This document shows, piece by piece, positions 45,188-56,400 of a stretch of DNA of 64,000 nt (positions are counted from its first letter, which is position 1; each line of letters opens with the position of its first letter). The stretch is from Mactromeris polynyma (Eukaryota; Mollusca; Bivalvia; Venerida; Mactridae): the NCBI GenBank assembly GCA_032209605.1, contig JASFXZ010000004.1, positions 33,204,401-33,268,400 of the forward strand. Direction: 5' to 3'. The notes below the pieces were generated by a model. That model was not told the origin of the DNA. It did no database searches and was given only the letters and a program-made list of their open reading frames with translations. A program made the position numbers and the translations under genes.

Positions 45188-48100
45188 CTGTAAGACGAAC
45201 ACACACTTACATTTGAGTCACACTTACGTTTAATGTGAGTTGTAGACATTCCGCAGCAGTTCAATAAAACGAAAACCTCTAGATATAATACAGTTGTTAA
45301 CAAATTGCTGGCGTTAAACTGTCGGCTTCTCTTAGTTCCTTTTCAAATAATCGTTTATTAAATGATTATTGAAATGTTTCAAAACTTTCAAATACTTTTG
45401 AAGATGAATTATTTCTGTAATATTAATATACTCCAATAAATAGGAATGGGAAACAATGAGTGCTTTCTATTTTGTTCTAGATGAGCATATATTTTAGTTC
45501 ACAAACTTCTCCACTACATTGACAAAGGTAACGACGCAAGTTCGAGCTGCTTTCAACTGAAACTGCTAAAAGCTTCTTTACAAACTATCTGATATAGAAT
45601 ATACTGACTCTCAAATAATGCTCATCATCTCGGGAATAATGGTTCAGACAGTATGTAAGTTTTGTATCACAATTACAAGAAATGAGTAACTATACTGATA
45701 CGGAGTATAATGACGCAAAGTAAAACAGGATTTGAACGATGTGACAGTTCTTGATACGTACAATCGAGTGTTATTCTGAATATATAACTATATAGATCTA
45801 TTTACGACAATGTTAAAATACTATTGTAATAATGGTATTACCATTAAATATTGACTTGATGAATTTGGCTGTACTTTCTTGAAAGACGGGATTGCCTTTG
45901 TCAAACCATTGTTTAACATCTCTACGAGTCTTTAAGTGTCCCCGTCTTTTGTCGGTCATCCCCAATTTAATGTAGTACCGACCTGTATATAAAAGCGAAC
46001 TAAGGTTATGATTTGACAGACGTTATTGCGTACTAAAACATTCGTCCTTTGTTTCTGTTTGTTGAGGTTTTACTTGTAATTTTTATCGAAGAACAGGTTG
46101 GTACTGATTGGAATTCAATGAACAACGGTGACTGTTCTTATCAATAGATATATACATGTAGTTGAAAAACCTATTACGCTTAAAACATAAAATAAACGGA
46201 AAGTTTTAGGCCATCAATAAATAAAATTCGTACTTAACATTGGTGCTAATCAAAAAGCCGGATGATGAACATCAGTCAATACAAATACAACGCAGAATCA
46301 AGATTTGATGGTCAAGTAAAGATTTAGCACCCACGCAGCTTGGCATTTGTATATTGTGTATGTATTATAATTATTGAAATTACGTAATAAGACTAACTAC
46401 GAAATTGATATCGCTTGCAAATTCATCCCAAATCACCATTGAATAAAGTTTAACATTCGTTACCAAACGACCGCTTTAAGTCAATATAGATTACAAACCA
46501 TCCGGGTATTTTATAGGGGGTAACATGTAGAAGTCAACATCATCTCCGGGCTCTATTACATCGGGACAAATCCAATCCTTGTGCCTTCGTCCTTTATATA
46601 TTAAACATGGCATGTCTCTGTATGTAATATAATGACAATAATTTTAACAATACAATAACAATTGAATATAATTAATTATTGTGGTCGAGGTGCCTCTGTG
46701 GTAAGGCGATTATGGTCACGGACTTGAAATCAATTCTAACATACCGCAACGGGTTTGAATCCCACCAAGCAAGTAGACTTAGTGAGGAAGCTATCCCGCT
46801 GGCTCACAGAAGGTCGATGCATCAATGCAGGTTTTCATGAATTGTCTTCCACCAGCCTAATAGCTGGAAACAGTTACTACATGACAACGGCTGTTAATGT
46901 GACTTATAGACCGAGAAAAACTACACTTTAGGCAAAAACAAAGCGAATAAAAAAACGAAATTGCGATCATAGGTGTAGGATAGTAGATTTACAATTGCTG
47001 TATGCCGTCTTCTCACATTTAAGTTAGTACCGTTTCATTATTTTGCTTCAATGACATATACGTATGTTACATTGTGTAAGGATGCATACATATCTATTTA
47101 CATTAAAGGACAATATAAAAAAAATTGGCGCAGTAATGCGATGGAGTTATGTATTTGTATGCAAACATAACGCGATGGGGATAAGTGGTGGTATGCAAAC
47201 ATAACGCGATGGAGTTATGTATTGGTATGCGAACATAGCGCGATGGACTTATGCACTTGTATGCAAACATAACGCGATGGGTATACGTGGTGGTATGCAA
47301 ACATAACGCGATGGAGTTATGTATTGGTATGCGAACATAGCGCGATGGAGTTATGTATTTGTATGCAAACATAACGCGATGGGGTTATGTGATGGTATGC
47401 AAACATAACGCGATGGGGATAAGTGATGGTATGCAAACATAACGCGATGGAGTTGTGTAGTGGCATGCAAACATAACCCGATGGTCTTATGTCGATGTAT
47501 GCAAACATAACGCGATGGAGTTATGTAGTGGTATGCAAACATAACGCGATGGACTTATGTCGATGTATGCAAACGTAACGCGATGGAGTTATGTAGTGGC
47601 ATGCAAACATAACGCGATGGACTTATGTCGATGTATGCAAACATAACGCAATGGAGTTATGTAGTGGCATGCAAACATAACGCGATGGACTTATGCCAAT
47701 GTATGCAAACGTAACGCGATGGAGTTATGTAGTGGTATGCAAACATAACGCGATGGACTTATGCCAATGTATGCAAACGTAACGCGATGGAGTTATGCCA
47801 ATGTATGCAAACATAACGCGATGGACTTATGCCAATGTATGCAAACGTAACGCGATGGAGTTATGTAGTGGTATGCAAACATAACGCGATGGACTTATGT
47901 CGATGTATGCAAACGTAACGCGATGGAGTTATGTAGTGGTATGCAAACATAACGCGATGGACTTATGCCAATGTATGCAAACGTAACGCGATGGAGTTAT
48001 GTAGTGGTATGCAAACATAACGCGATGGACTTATGTCGATGTATGCAAACGTAACGCGATGGAGTTATGTAGTGGTATGCAAACATAAGTTGAAATATTG

Positions 48101-50420
48101 TACTGTAGTCAATAATTAGTTGCAGATAATAATTATGTTAATCATTAAGTCTTTGTTGTTGATGATGATGATGATGATCCTTTTATCATTGTGTTAACGT
48201 TTATGATTATATATTACTATATACTGGTTACCTCAAGAGGTGTGTACATTTTGTTTCCACTTCCACAAACGCCAGTGTCGCGGGAGATATTTTGTGTTCT
48301 ATTTTCAAATTCGTTGGCATCAAATCACGAAATCTCGTAAACGCCCCTGTACATAGTAACACTGACTTTGCATAAACAGTTTTTCCACCTTCAGTTTTAA
48401 CCTAATGACATACAGGCCATCTGATAGGACGACTCTTTCGACTTTGCGTACTACGTCATCAATTATTGTACATCCTTGTTTTGACGCAAGCTTTTGCTCT
48501 GCTTCGACTAGTTTTCTTGGATTTATGACGCCAGCGTTTGATGTCTCACGAACTCCATGTGCGTCTTCAGGTAATTTAAGACAACTGAACTGTTCTTGGA
48601 CAGTTTGTCTACTACACGATTCGGTTTGGACATTAAACGCTTTCGCTGCGTCATTCACTGATTTGATGTACTTTGAATCGGTTCCCGAGCCGACCATAAC
48701 ACAACCAACGTCATGGTAAAAACTAATTCCTAAAACAGATTAGAAAATATGTAAGTTCACACGAAATTTGAAAAGTGATTCATTAACTTAAATCAATAAT
48801 GTTCTATTGCTGTGTAGTTTAACTACAGTCAATCTATCTAATGTGTAAGACTAGAGAAGCTTGACGTGTCGGTTTAAGTAAAAAATCGGAAAATTTAACT
48901 CTGATTGACGGTAAAACATTTTAAATACTTCCTAATTAAATAATGCCACAGACGAATCGTTACCTTTTTTATAAGCCTTACTAAATACAATACTACCGAT
49001 TAAAACAATACAATACATGATATATTTTTATGTTTATGTCAGCTTATTTTCGTGGTTTAGTCGATGCAGTTGTCGCATTTCATTCAGAAAGATTCGCATT
49101 CATAATGTTGTTGTTGTGAGGTAGTCATTATTAAAATATTTTATCCCACACAAGTACAATGTACAATGTACCAGAATCTACACTCTGTGAGAAATTATCT
49201 AACAGTAAAAATACCAGACATTTCCTCGATCGTCCTGTAATGTTTAATGGATTCTACAGCCAGTTTTGCCCACACCGGGTCAGGATCACTGCGGCGAGTT
49301 ATTCGCCCTTCATCGTAGTACGCACCATAAATATCTCTGTCAGAGTTGCTTGATTTCTCCTATCAGTAGAAAATTAAAAGTATTGTTATTTGTTTTATCA
49401 ACAGTGTTGAGACATGACCGACCTAGTGTTCGGATTATGTGTTACCCATTTTTCTATAGTGTAGCCTCTCTTGGCCAACATTATCAATGTTCCTGTTGTA
49501 CCTATCAATTGAACCTCTCTTGAACCTCTCTAGAGAAACAACCTTTCAACAACAGCCAAAATGTGTACAGTAAAACCTCAATAATAAGACCACTCTTGTG
49601 ACCCTTGAAAACTGGTCTTCTATTTGAGGTGGTCTTAATATTGAGATTCAACAAAGAGCATATCAATGAACATTGAACGGAAAAATGTGTTCTTTATATC
49701 GCAGTGATCTTATTATTGAGGTGGCCTTTAGGTGAGGTTTTACTGTATTTCCTACATGGTGCTGTTTTATAGAGGACGCTTTGTATTGTACATGTACTTC
49801 TTAAAGAGCCAGTCATTTCTGACTTACGAGACACCTACTTTCTCATCATATTTACTTCCCAATTCCTATCCTTTTATTGCTAGGTACAAGGCAGATATGC
49901 ACACGATAACCATTATTTAACTAGCTGGTGGCTCACCAACCGGCAATATAGGAATGGACCCATACCGAATACCATAGGAACACGTTACAGCGTATCTCGA
50001 GTCATGCATCTCAAGCCTTCCATATTAAACGTGTGAACAAATCAGGTAACGTTCAAGCGTGTCATCTTTATTGTTCGAACATAAACGTTCTTATATATAC
50101 ACATAGAATAGCAAATAATCACTCTTACAACCTGTATGAGGGGTGTTCGAAAAGTTTCGAAAAGTGTCATTTCACCTTTAATAATTCGTATTTGTAAACA
50201 AATTTTCGACTGTAAAGATATCAAAGTATATTTTATTGAATACATTACTTTATTTTTATATGTCTTTGAATGATACACGTCAATAGATTTTAGAAACCAT
50301 TTACAGTACCTTAGGTTCTGAGGGTCCTATCAAGCACACTCTAGCATCCGACGATAACGTGGCATACCTAGCAGCAGCAGACCCTATCATTCCTGCACCA
50401 ACTATACACAAATCATACAT
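44949..50420 (-). CDS. FAD-dependent oxidoreductase (DAO/sarcosine oxidase-like), six exons, one frameshift
   Basis: Flavoproteins of the DAO fold oxidise amines or amino acids; the substrate here cannot be told. Minus-strand exons, all GT..AG with matching phases: 50420-50305, 49336-49215, 48729-48232, 46617-46499, 45982-45842 and 45187-44949. The start is fixed by MYDLCIVGAGMIGSAAARYA, the N-terminal dinucleotide-binding GxGxxG motif directly after the ATG. Later blocks are YGAYYDEGRITRRSDPDPVW, SNAGVINPRKLVEAEQKLAS, LLCTGAFT, YMLPPIKYPDGRYYIKLGMT, and the C-terminal FAD-binding GDNGYAAKSCDEIGRL. About 410 residues, a usual length. In exon 3 the frame shifts by one base at 48401-48402 (an AGG where AGGG is expected before codons for VKTEGGKTVY); both sides are good coding sequence. 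Introns contain a MITE (49568), a 34-bp minisatellite (47125) and a SINE (46682). Confidence 0.88.
45842..45982 (-). CDS. Oxidoreductase exon 5
   Basis: Acceptor TTTTATATACAG, donor GTAATA, 46 whole codons. It encodes RYYIKLGMTDKRRGHLKTRR, then VKQWFDKGNPVFQESTAKF. Confidence 0.88.
46499..46617 (-). CDS. Oxidoreductase exon 4
   Basis: Acceptor TTACATACAG, donor GTTTGT. It encodes DMPCLIYKGRRHKDWICPD and YMLPPIKYPD, feeding in phase into exon 5 as G-RYYIKLGMT. Confidence 0.85.
46682..46920 (+). mobile_element. tRNA-derived SINE in an oxidoreductase intron
   Basis: Head resembling a Ser/Leu-type tRNA: GGTCGAGGTGCCTCTGTGGT, a long variable region, then B box GGGTTTGAATCCCACC. The body continues with GGCTCACAGAAGGTCGATGC and CCACCAGCCTAATAGCTGGA, phrases that I associate with mollusc SINE tails (recollection, not a search result). 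Confidence 0.65.
47125..48088. repeat. 34-bp minisatellite with 68-bp higher-order period, in an oxidoreductase intron
   Basis: About 28 units of GTATGCAAACATAACGCGAT followed by GGAGTTATGTAGTG. From about 47540 two unit types alternate (GGAGTTATGTAGTG with CATAACG, and GGACTTATGYCRATGTATG with CGTAACG), giving a 68-bp repeat. Each unit has an ACGCGAT core with a CpG dyad. It lies between exons 3 and 4. Confidence 0.97.
48155..48180 (+). repeat. GAT microsatellite
   Basis: Short GAT/TGA triplet run in the oxidoreductase intron, 50 bp from the end of exon 3. Confidence 0.85.
48232..48729 (-). CDS. Oxidoreductase exon 3, containing a one-base frameshift
   Basis: Acceptor ATCTGTTTTAG, donor GTAACC. 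The first part reads SFYHDVGCVMVGSGTDSKY to SDGLYVI in one frame. From about 48401 the family sequence VKTEGGKTVYAKSVLLCTGA and FRDLMPTNLKIEHKI continues in the next frame. The exon length (498) is one base short of what its two splice phases require, which independently supports a single missing base. Without it the product stops at 48320. Confidence 0.9.
49215..49336 (-). CDS. Oxidoreductase exon 2
   Basis: Acceptor CAACTCTGACAG, donor GTATTT. It encodes DIYGAYYDEGRITRRSDPDP and VWAKLAVESIKHYRTIEE. The Gly/Arg-rich GAYYDEGRITR block is typical of the family directly after the FAD-binding motif. Confidence 0.88.
49568..49745. mobile_element. Pogo/Tigger-like MITE, copy D (178 bp)
   Basis: TA on both sides. 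Starts CAGTAAAACCTCAATAATAA and ends GGTGAGGTTTTACTG; internal GTGGTCTTAATATTGAG and GATCTTATTATTGAGGTGG. It lies in intron 1 of the oxidoreductase gene. Confidence 0.82.
50305..50420 (-). CDS. Oxidoreductase exon 1 with start codon
   Basis: Starts ATG (50420-50418), encodes the Rossmann motif VGAGMIGSAAARYA, then VCLIGPSEPK. Two donors overlap: the one after 50310 would leave the next exon out of frame; GTAAAT after 50305 fits the split Leu codon completed by exon 2, so I choose that. Confidence 0.88.
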
Positions 50421-50429
50421 GATTTAAAG

Positions 50430-51510
50430 TCCAACCTTGAGCCGTCTAGTGATTTTGTTTATATGTACAAGTATCACCAGAAATTGTTGGCAATATGTAA
50501 ACTTCTCCACGATACTGTGTAACGTGATCATTTATTATCCGCCATGTCCTAAACAAAGTGTGTTAAACTTTACACTCGATTATGACCCGACTTAAACACC
50601 GATTTGCTTCGATTGACCAATTTCTTGTTATCACCGACATGTATGTATCTTACTGTAATATACAGTCATATGAACGTGGTACACGACAGACAGTTACCAC
50701 TGAAGAGAAATCATTAATAGAGTAGGCCTACTGCATGGTGGATATTTCTATCAGTTATATTGTACGTTGATTTGGATGATTATAACAGCATTATAGACAA
50801 ACTTTATGTAATGAAAAAATCAGCCAAACGAGACGGAGAATATAGTTCCGTATATTTATTATTTAATACATGTACATTTATAATACTGCAAAGAAAAATC
50901 CAGTAATTTCATTGGTTAAAGGCTCGCGTATAGGATTCTATATACACGGCGCTGACAGGGTATATGACGTTTTTCCCTTCATGCGCCTCGTGACAATTTT
51001 CGCTGACAGCTCGACTCGAAAACTTTTATCTCTTGATATCCGCAAGTTACTAGAAATTGACAATTGATCTTCACGCATGATTCAATAAATATTAAACAGA
51101 GTACATGTGTGCTAGTATAAATATTCAAAACGATAGATTTTTTAAGGTTTGAGCCAAATTCAGTTCGATAAAGTCCATGAGATCAGACGCTTGAAAATAA
51201 AAATTAGAGTGCAAGCGCGCGCTTAACCATGTGTATTGAGGTACCTTACGGGGTAATGCAATTATTTTTTTTAGGCAATATAACGTGTGAGTGAAATAAA
51301 AATATTTTGATCTACAACAAGTAATTCCCGATATATTTTTAAAGGAATACGTTTTAATAACTGATATTTTACAAAACTAAAACACTCTAAACAAGTTTAT
51401 GAACCAAAAACACCAAAAATACACAAATCTAATTATTAGATCTAGAGAGGTAGGCATCGAAACATTGCTTGTTTAACTAAATTCGTATGAAAACACGGAA
51501 TTGCAGTATT
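50430..51510. other. Region upstream of the oxidoreductase start
   Basis: This would hold the promoter of the minus-strand oxidoreductase gene. No TATA box with a clear start site was identified, and no other gene is supported. Confidence 0.35.
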
Positions 51511-51518
51511 ATAAATTC

Positions 51519-51656
51519 GTTATACAGGTTGTTGACAGGGTATATGGGGGAATATAACCAGTCTGCGATTCATATAACCCTCGGCTAACGCCTCGGGTTA
51601 TATGGCACACAAACTGGTTATATTCCCCCATATACCCTGTCAACAACCTGTATAAC
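51519..51656. repeat. Large perfect hairpin, 44-bp arms
   Basis: Left arm 51519-51562 (GTTATACAGGTTGTTGACAG onward) and right arm 51613-51656 are perfect inverted copies over 44 bases. The 50-base loop holds a second inverted pair, CATATAACCC at 51571-51580 and GGGTTATATG at 51595-51604. Such a nested palindrome fits the tip-to-tip remnant of a foldback/MITE-type element; no target duplication was identified. Confidence 0.93.
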
Positions 51657-51664
51657 TAATAGTA

Positions 51665-52078
51665 TACAAACTATGCACATAGTGAGACACTTACACGGGC
51701 AGACTTACACGTGCAGTTGCAGACTTACACGTGTATACTTACATGTGCAGTTGCATAATTACACGTACAAACTTACACGTGCAGGTACAGACTTACACGT
51801 GTAGGTACAGACTTACACATGCATACTTACACGTACAGGTGCATACTTACACGTTGTACTTACACGTACAGGTGCATACTTACACGTTGTACTTACACGC
51901 GCAGGTACAGACTTACACGTGTAGGTACAGACTTACACATGTATACTTATAATTACACGTGTAGGTACTGACTTACACGTGTATTCTTACATAGCTGGTA
52001 CAGACTTTCACGTGCATAGTTACAGTAGCAGACTTACACGTGTATACTTACACGTGTAGGTACAGACTTACAAGAAAA
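51665..52078. repeat. Degenerate about 20-bp tandem repeat
   Basis: Many units of the form ACTTACACGTGTAGGTACAG or ACTTACACGTGCAG, with unit length varying from 14 to 22 bp. Many units centre on CACGTG, which is the E-box core bound by bHLH factors; here it is probably a by-product of the repeat. Confidence 0.92.
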
Positions 52079-52079
52079 A

Positions 52080-52910
52080 GCATTTTATCCTATGTATTGT
52101 AACATCGTCAATTTTAGTTATATTTTGTTCCTGCTTTGTTTTGAATCTGTCAGCCACTGAATTTCACTGTTGACCGCCTCAGTCTATTGCATTGCTGTTA
52201 TAAAAAAGTTCTGTGTACAGTATAAGATGTTTTCTCTGAGAAATGAAAGGAAAATGCCTTACGAGGTGATTTAATGTATAATATGTATTGTTTAAGTATG
52301 CAATAGACGTTGAGGCTTGTATAAGAATGTATTTGATTAACGAGCACATGGTGTTTTGATTTGCCACGACCCACATTGTGGACTCTGGACCACAACGCCA
52401 TAGCAGTGGACTGTGAGTGTCACACTGTGGATTGTGGTTACCACAATGTGGGATGTGGATGTCCTGGTGGTATATTAGCACAACTGACCGTCAATCTTGG
52501 ACTTCCAACATTTTTGCTTGCTCAGCGACCGTATACAATTATCAGTTTTTTTCTTGAAAGGTGCATTTTCAAGCTTATTTTAAGTAAATACCAACTTGTA
52601 CACTTTTTTCGTGATCTTGTATATTTTTGATACAATTAAGAAATGATCTACAGTAATAACAATTTTAAACTATTTTCATAATACGTTAATTTAGTCGATT
52701 CTCCGACTAGCTTGTTTGTTACGTACGTCATACATGTACTTATATATCTATAGATCTAGACTTAGAGAGTGTAAAACTTAGTATAAGTATACCACGATAA
52801 GTTGAGAGTGACGTCATGCAATGTTTACATGGTTTGACCACCTTTATTGATCAAAATAGGTAACTCAAATAACAAGCAAAACTATGTATTGTGATATTGA
52901 TTTCGTCAAA
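52080..52910. other. Non-coding stretch
   Basis: Contains short imperfect repeats of GTGGACTGTGAGTG type at about 52377-52465. No supported gene. Confidence 0.4.
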
Positions 52911-52917
52911 CTAACAG

Positions 52918-53012
52918 CTGTGATAGCCGAGATGGTAGCGAGTCCGCGCCTTACAATGCTAATGATTTTAGTTTTGGGTCCGAGTTCGAGACCATCGGGA
53001 GGTTTTTTTTTT
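52918..53012 (+). mobile_element. tRNA-like SINE head with T-run
   Basis: TGATAGCCGAGATGGTAGCG resembles a tRNA A-box region, GAGTTCGAGACC a B box, and a run of T follows at 53004-53013, which would terminate RNA polymerase III. The middle is too irregular for a clear cloverleaf, so I call a SINE head. Confidence 0.55.
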
Positions 53013-53144
53013 TCATTACATGTGTATTTATAAGCTATTCACTCATAACGATATGGTTCCATGATTTATACAGTGCACGATGATGCACGATATCATCGTG
53101 CAGTAGATTTACATGTACATTTAACATCCTTAGCAACGTTGTGG

Positions 53145-53450
53145 TTTGTATTTGCCCTCGAGTGACGAGGAGCTTTAAAATTCAGCCTAAGTATCAATTA
53201 CTCAGGTGAGCGTAAAATAATTGTGATCACTCTTTGTCCGTGTAGAAAGTGAAACTATGAACCAATATATATTGTAATTATATTGATATTTAAAGAGTTA
53301 ATTTAAACCTTTAATACTACTACTTACATTTTCATTTAAAACTAATACACATTAATGTATATTTAGTGGATTCTAAACTTAATTGAATAAGCTTATGCAT
53401 AAGCATATCCATTTAAACAGTAACATTATTAAAGGGAAGTAACTCAAAAA
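53145..53450 (+). repeat. Dispersed repeat family B, copy 5
   Basis: Left end TATTTGCCCTCGAGTGACGA with hairpin potential, then GGAGCTTTAAAATTC, ACTCAGGTGAGCGTAAAATA, TTTGTCCGTGTAGAAAG, and right end ATTAAAGGGAAGTAACTCAA. This is the best-preserved copy together with copy 3. Confidence 0.75.
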
Positions 53451-53459
53451 AATATTTGA

Positions 53460-56400
53460 ACATATACATATACGAATCGTTTATGAAGCACTAATAAATA
53501 AAACTCTCTACTATAAAATATCGCAATATTTCTAATACTTGCACACACGATTAAAATGTTAATAATCAATGTTCTTATTATCCTAATTAATAATAAACGA
53601 TTCTCGCACTTCGTACTTTCCAAACAAAACAAACTTATTGATTCAAGTAAATTATGTCAGCTACACAATGCGATTTGTTGTCTTTCCACATCTTCTTTAT
53701 ATATCCCAACAGATATTTACAGATTTAATACATTACTCAATCGAATTGCATTTACATATCGGACCATGTATACATACTAACTTTACTGAGAACAATTCCA
53801 GAGCAAGCTATGGCAACAATTGCAAAAGTGAATCAAAGTACTGAAGGGATCCTTTGCATTCACTGCTCTAGCGAGAAATAAAACTGCCGAATTATTTGAT
53901 GTGGGAAATGAAGCCCGTTTTCAACAACAAATACTTTGTGTCTGTTATAATTATACCTACTAGTTTCACCAGAAAACATAACAATGGGGACAGTAATATA
54001 TCTTGTACAAGTATCAAATGTTGTATTGCAAAAAGGGTTGATATTTGTGCTCATGGTTTTGAAGTCTATATGAATGTTTAGGTACTCTTAGTTTGATAAG
54101 CTGTCGTGATTTTTGTAATGCATAGTTCAACCAGCCGCCGTAAATATTTACATGTATAAAAAAGTGCGCGGACCTGATAGAGAGCATATCAAAGTGCGCG
54201 ATCGATTTATTTGAATTTTAACAAAATGACATATCAAATACGCGATCAAAGCTTTGAGCTAAGTCTCGATTTCAAATTCTTACGCGAAGTACAATGAATT
54301 ATAAGTTCAGATTCTCATTCTGTTTTGATAATTGTCCATGTATTATAGTACTTACTTCGTTTGTCTTTTAATCGTAATGAGTAAACATAAGCAGACTATT
54401 TGATATATGAGAACAATTTCGCGTGTTATATGAGACCCAGTATCATAACTTTGGTTGCTTTGTATCACTGCTAACTCAGTGATTACAAAAAATGAAAATA
54501 AATACGATTGCATTTGAGGCGGTGTAACCAAATCAAAACGTTATATTCTTAATGCAGATACACTTTCTTTCAAAATCGTTAGAGGTTGACTATTCAATAA
54601 GTTAATTATTTTGGCGAGTTCAACATGAAACCAGAATGTGTTCGCAAGATCTCATAGGTGATCATTAGCTTAGACTGCAGTCCTCTCCCCTGGTTTATGC
54701 TACCACCATGTCTATCAATATAAAACGAATTATACAGTTATCAAGTTTAAAAAAAAACACAATTTGAAAAACGAACGTTCCATGACACAGTATAAGATCA
54801 TGTATAAGTAATGTAAATATCGTATTTTTTTATATCATCTTTGGCAACGGAATTATTTCTGTCGAGAACAATATAAACACTCGTCACAGCATCTCTAAAA
54901 TAGTCTCTGGTGATTAAGTAAAGTCACATCGCATTGGTATTTGTATACAGCTATCAGCAATTAATTTCCATTCGATAGTAAGTTCTTTTGGGCTCAGTAT
55001 AAAATGTTTGAAATTAATGAATATAATCGTTGTCACGATATTTTTTTTTATCATATAATATTATACTATTATTGATAAAACGTAAAATTAATATTTTATA
55101 TCGTTTTGATATACCCCAATAATGCTTTTTATTGCTAATCAAGTTGTCAGTCAATAACCAACATTTATCGCTTCATCATATCTATACTCAGTCCTTATAA
55201 CACAGACACAAACAAAGGCAAATATACAAGCATATACACAAACGTACCCATATAGATAAATATAGTATCATTCCATGGAATTAAATGAACTACCAGTTAA
55301 TGGAATTAATACCGAATCAGTTCATCAAAAAATAAATACAAAGCCAGATCATGCATATACATACTGAACAAACAAGTCACGTACGCTTATGACAGAAAGG
55401 CAAATTAGCAAAGTCATTTCATCTCTTAATCCGTTCACAAATAACGCTCTATAGTGCAACTTAATACCAAGAAAAATAACTTCCCGACAACTCAATTTCA
55501 GTAAACAATTACCATCAACAAAAACATCTGATTCACCAGTCATAATCGAATATGTCTGAATTCAAGCTGAAATTATGGAAGAAGTTTATCATTCATGCAA
55601 ATTTCACCTCTATATTTCGCATGATTTATTTCCGAGATGAAAACGGATGTCTTCCTTTGTCACATGTCAAAACAATCATACACTTAGGTTCGTATAAAAC
55701 ATGATCAATACGTCTGGTACGTGGAACATAATCATATTCGGATTGTCTTGGACATTGTCGTATTATGCATCCACACAACTTGTTTCGTTTTTTTCATGTA
55801 AGAAGTCTAGATGTGGTGTTTCATGTACAATCAAACTATTCGCGAAATTAATACTACAATCAATCAAAAGGAATAAGTACTTAACAGTTGTACTAAAGTG
55901 TCGATTAAAAATGTCCATTTGCATATGAGGTATAGCAAAACATGTGTAAATGAGAGAAAGTTGAGCGTATGGAAGTCCACAATCAACAAAACAGGACCTC
56001 CACACACATATTCTTAAGGTAAAACATAAAATTACCAACACTCAGACGTGGATATAGGATTAAACTAAAAGTAACGGGAACGAAAATATAACAAGCATGA
56101 GGAGGAGTAGAAGATAAAAAGAACAGGAATTGCAAATATTGAAGAAAATTGTGTTGAGATTAAAATATGAGATGCCGCAAATCAGACAACGAGTTGAAAA
56201 GAAAGATGAAATCAGAACAATCTCTTTGTTCGTTCATATTTGTACAACATTGCCATATATTTACACGCAACAAAACGTATACATATACGTATACTACAGT
56301 TCCTGTACTACTGTAGTTCCAAACTGGACTTCCTAAATACTTCAGACAAAACGTACCCATTTGGTGTTAGATACAACACGTATTTTTTTATCATACATTG

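Noticed and set aside
47103..47542. Minus-strand frames with FAYKYITPSRYV repeats
   Set aside because: Translation of the 34-bp minisatellite inside an oxidoreductase intron.
6234..48088. CRISPR array for one of the regular arrays
   Set aside because: Units are contiguous without unique spacers, and the sequence is eukaryotic (introns, tRNA-derived SINE-like units, mariner).
51665..52078. Cluster of CACGTG E-boxes as an enhancer
   Set aside because: The motif is part of a degenerate tandem repeat, so its frequency needs no regulatory explanation.
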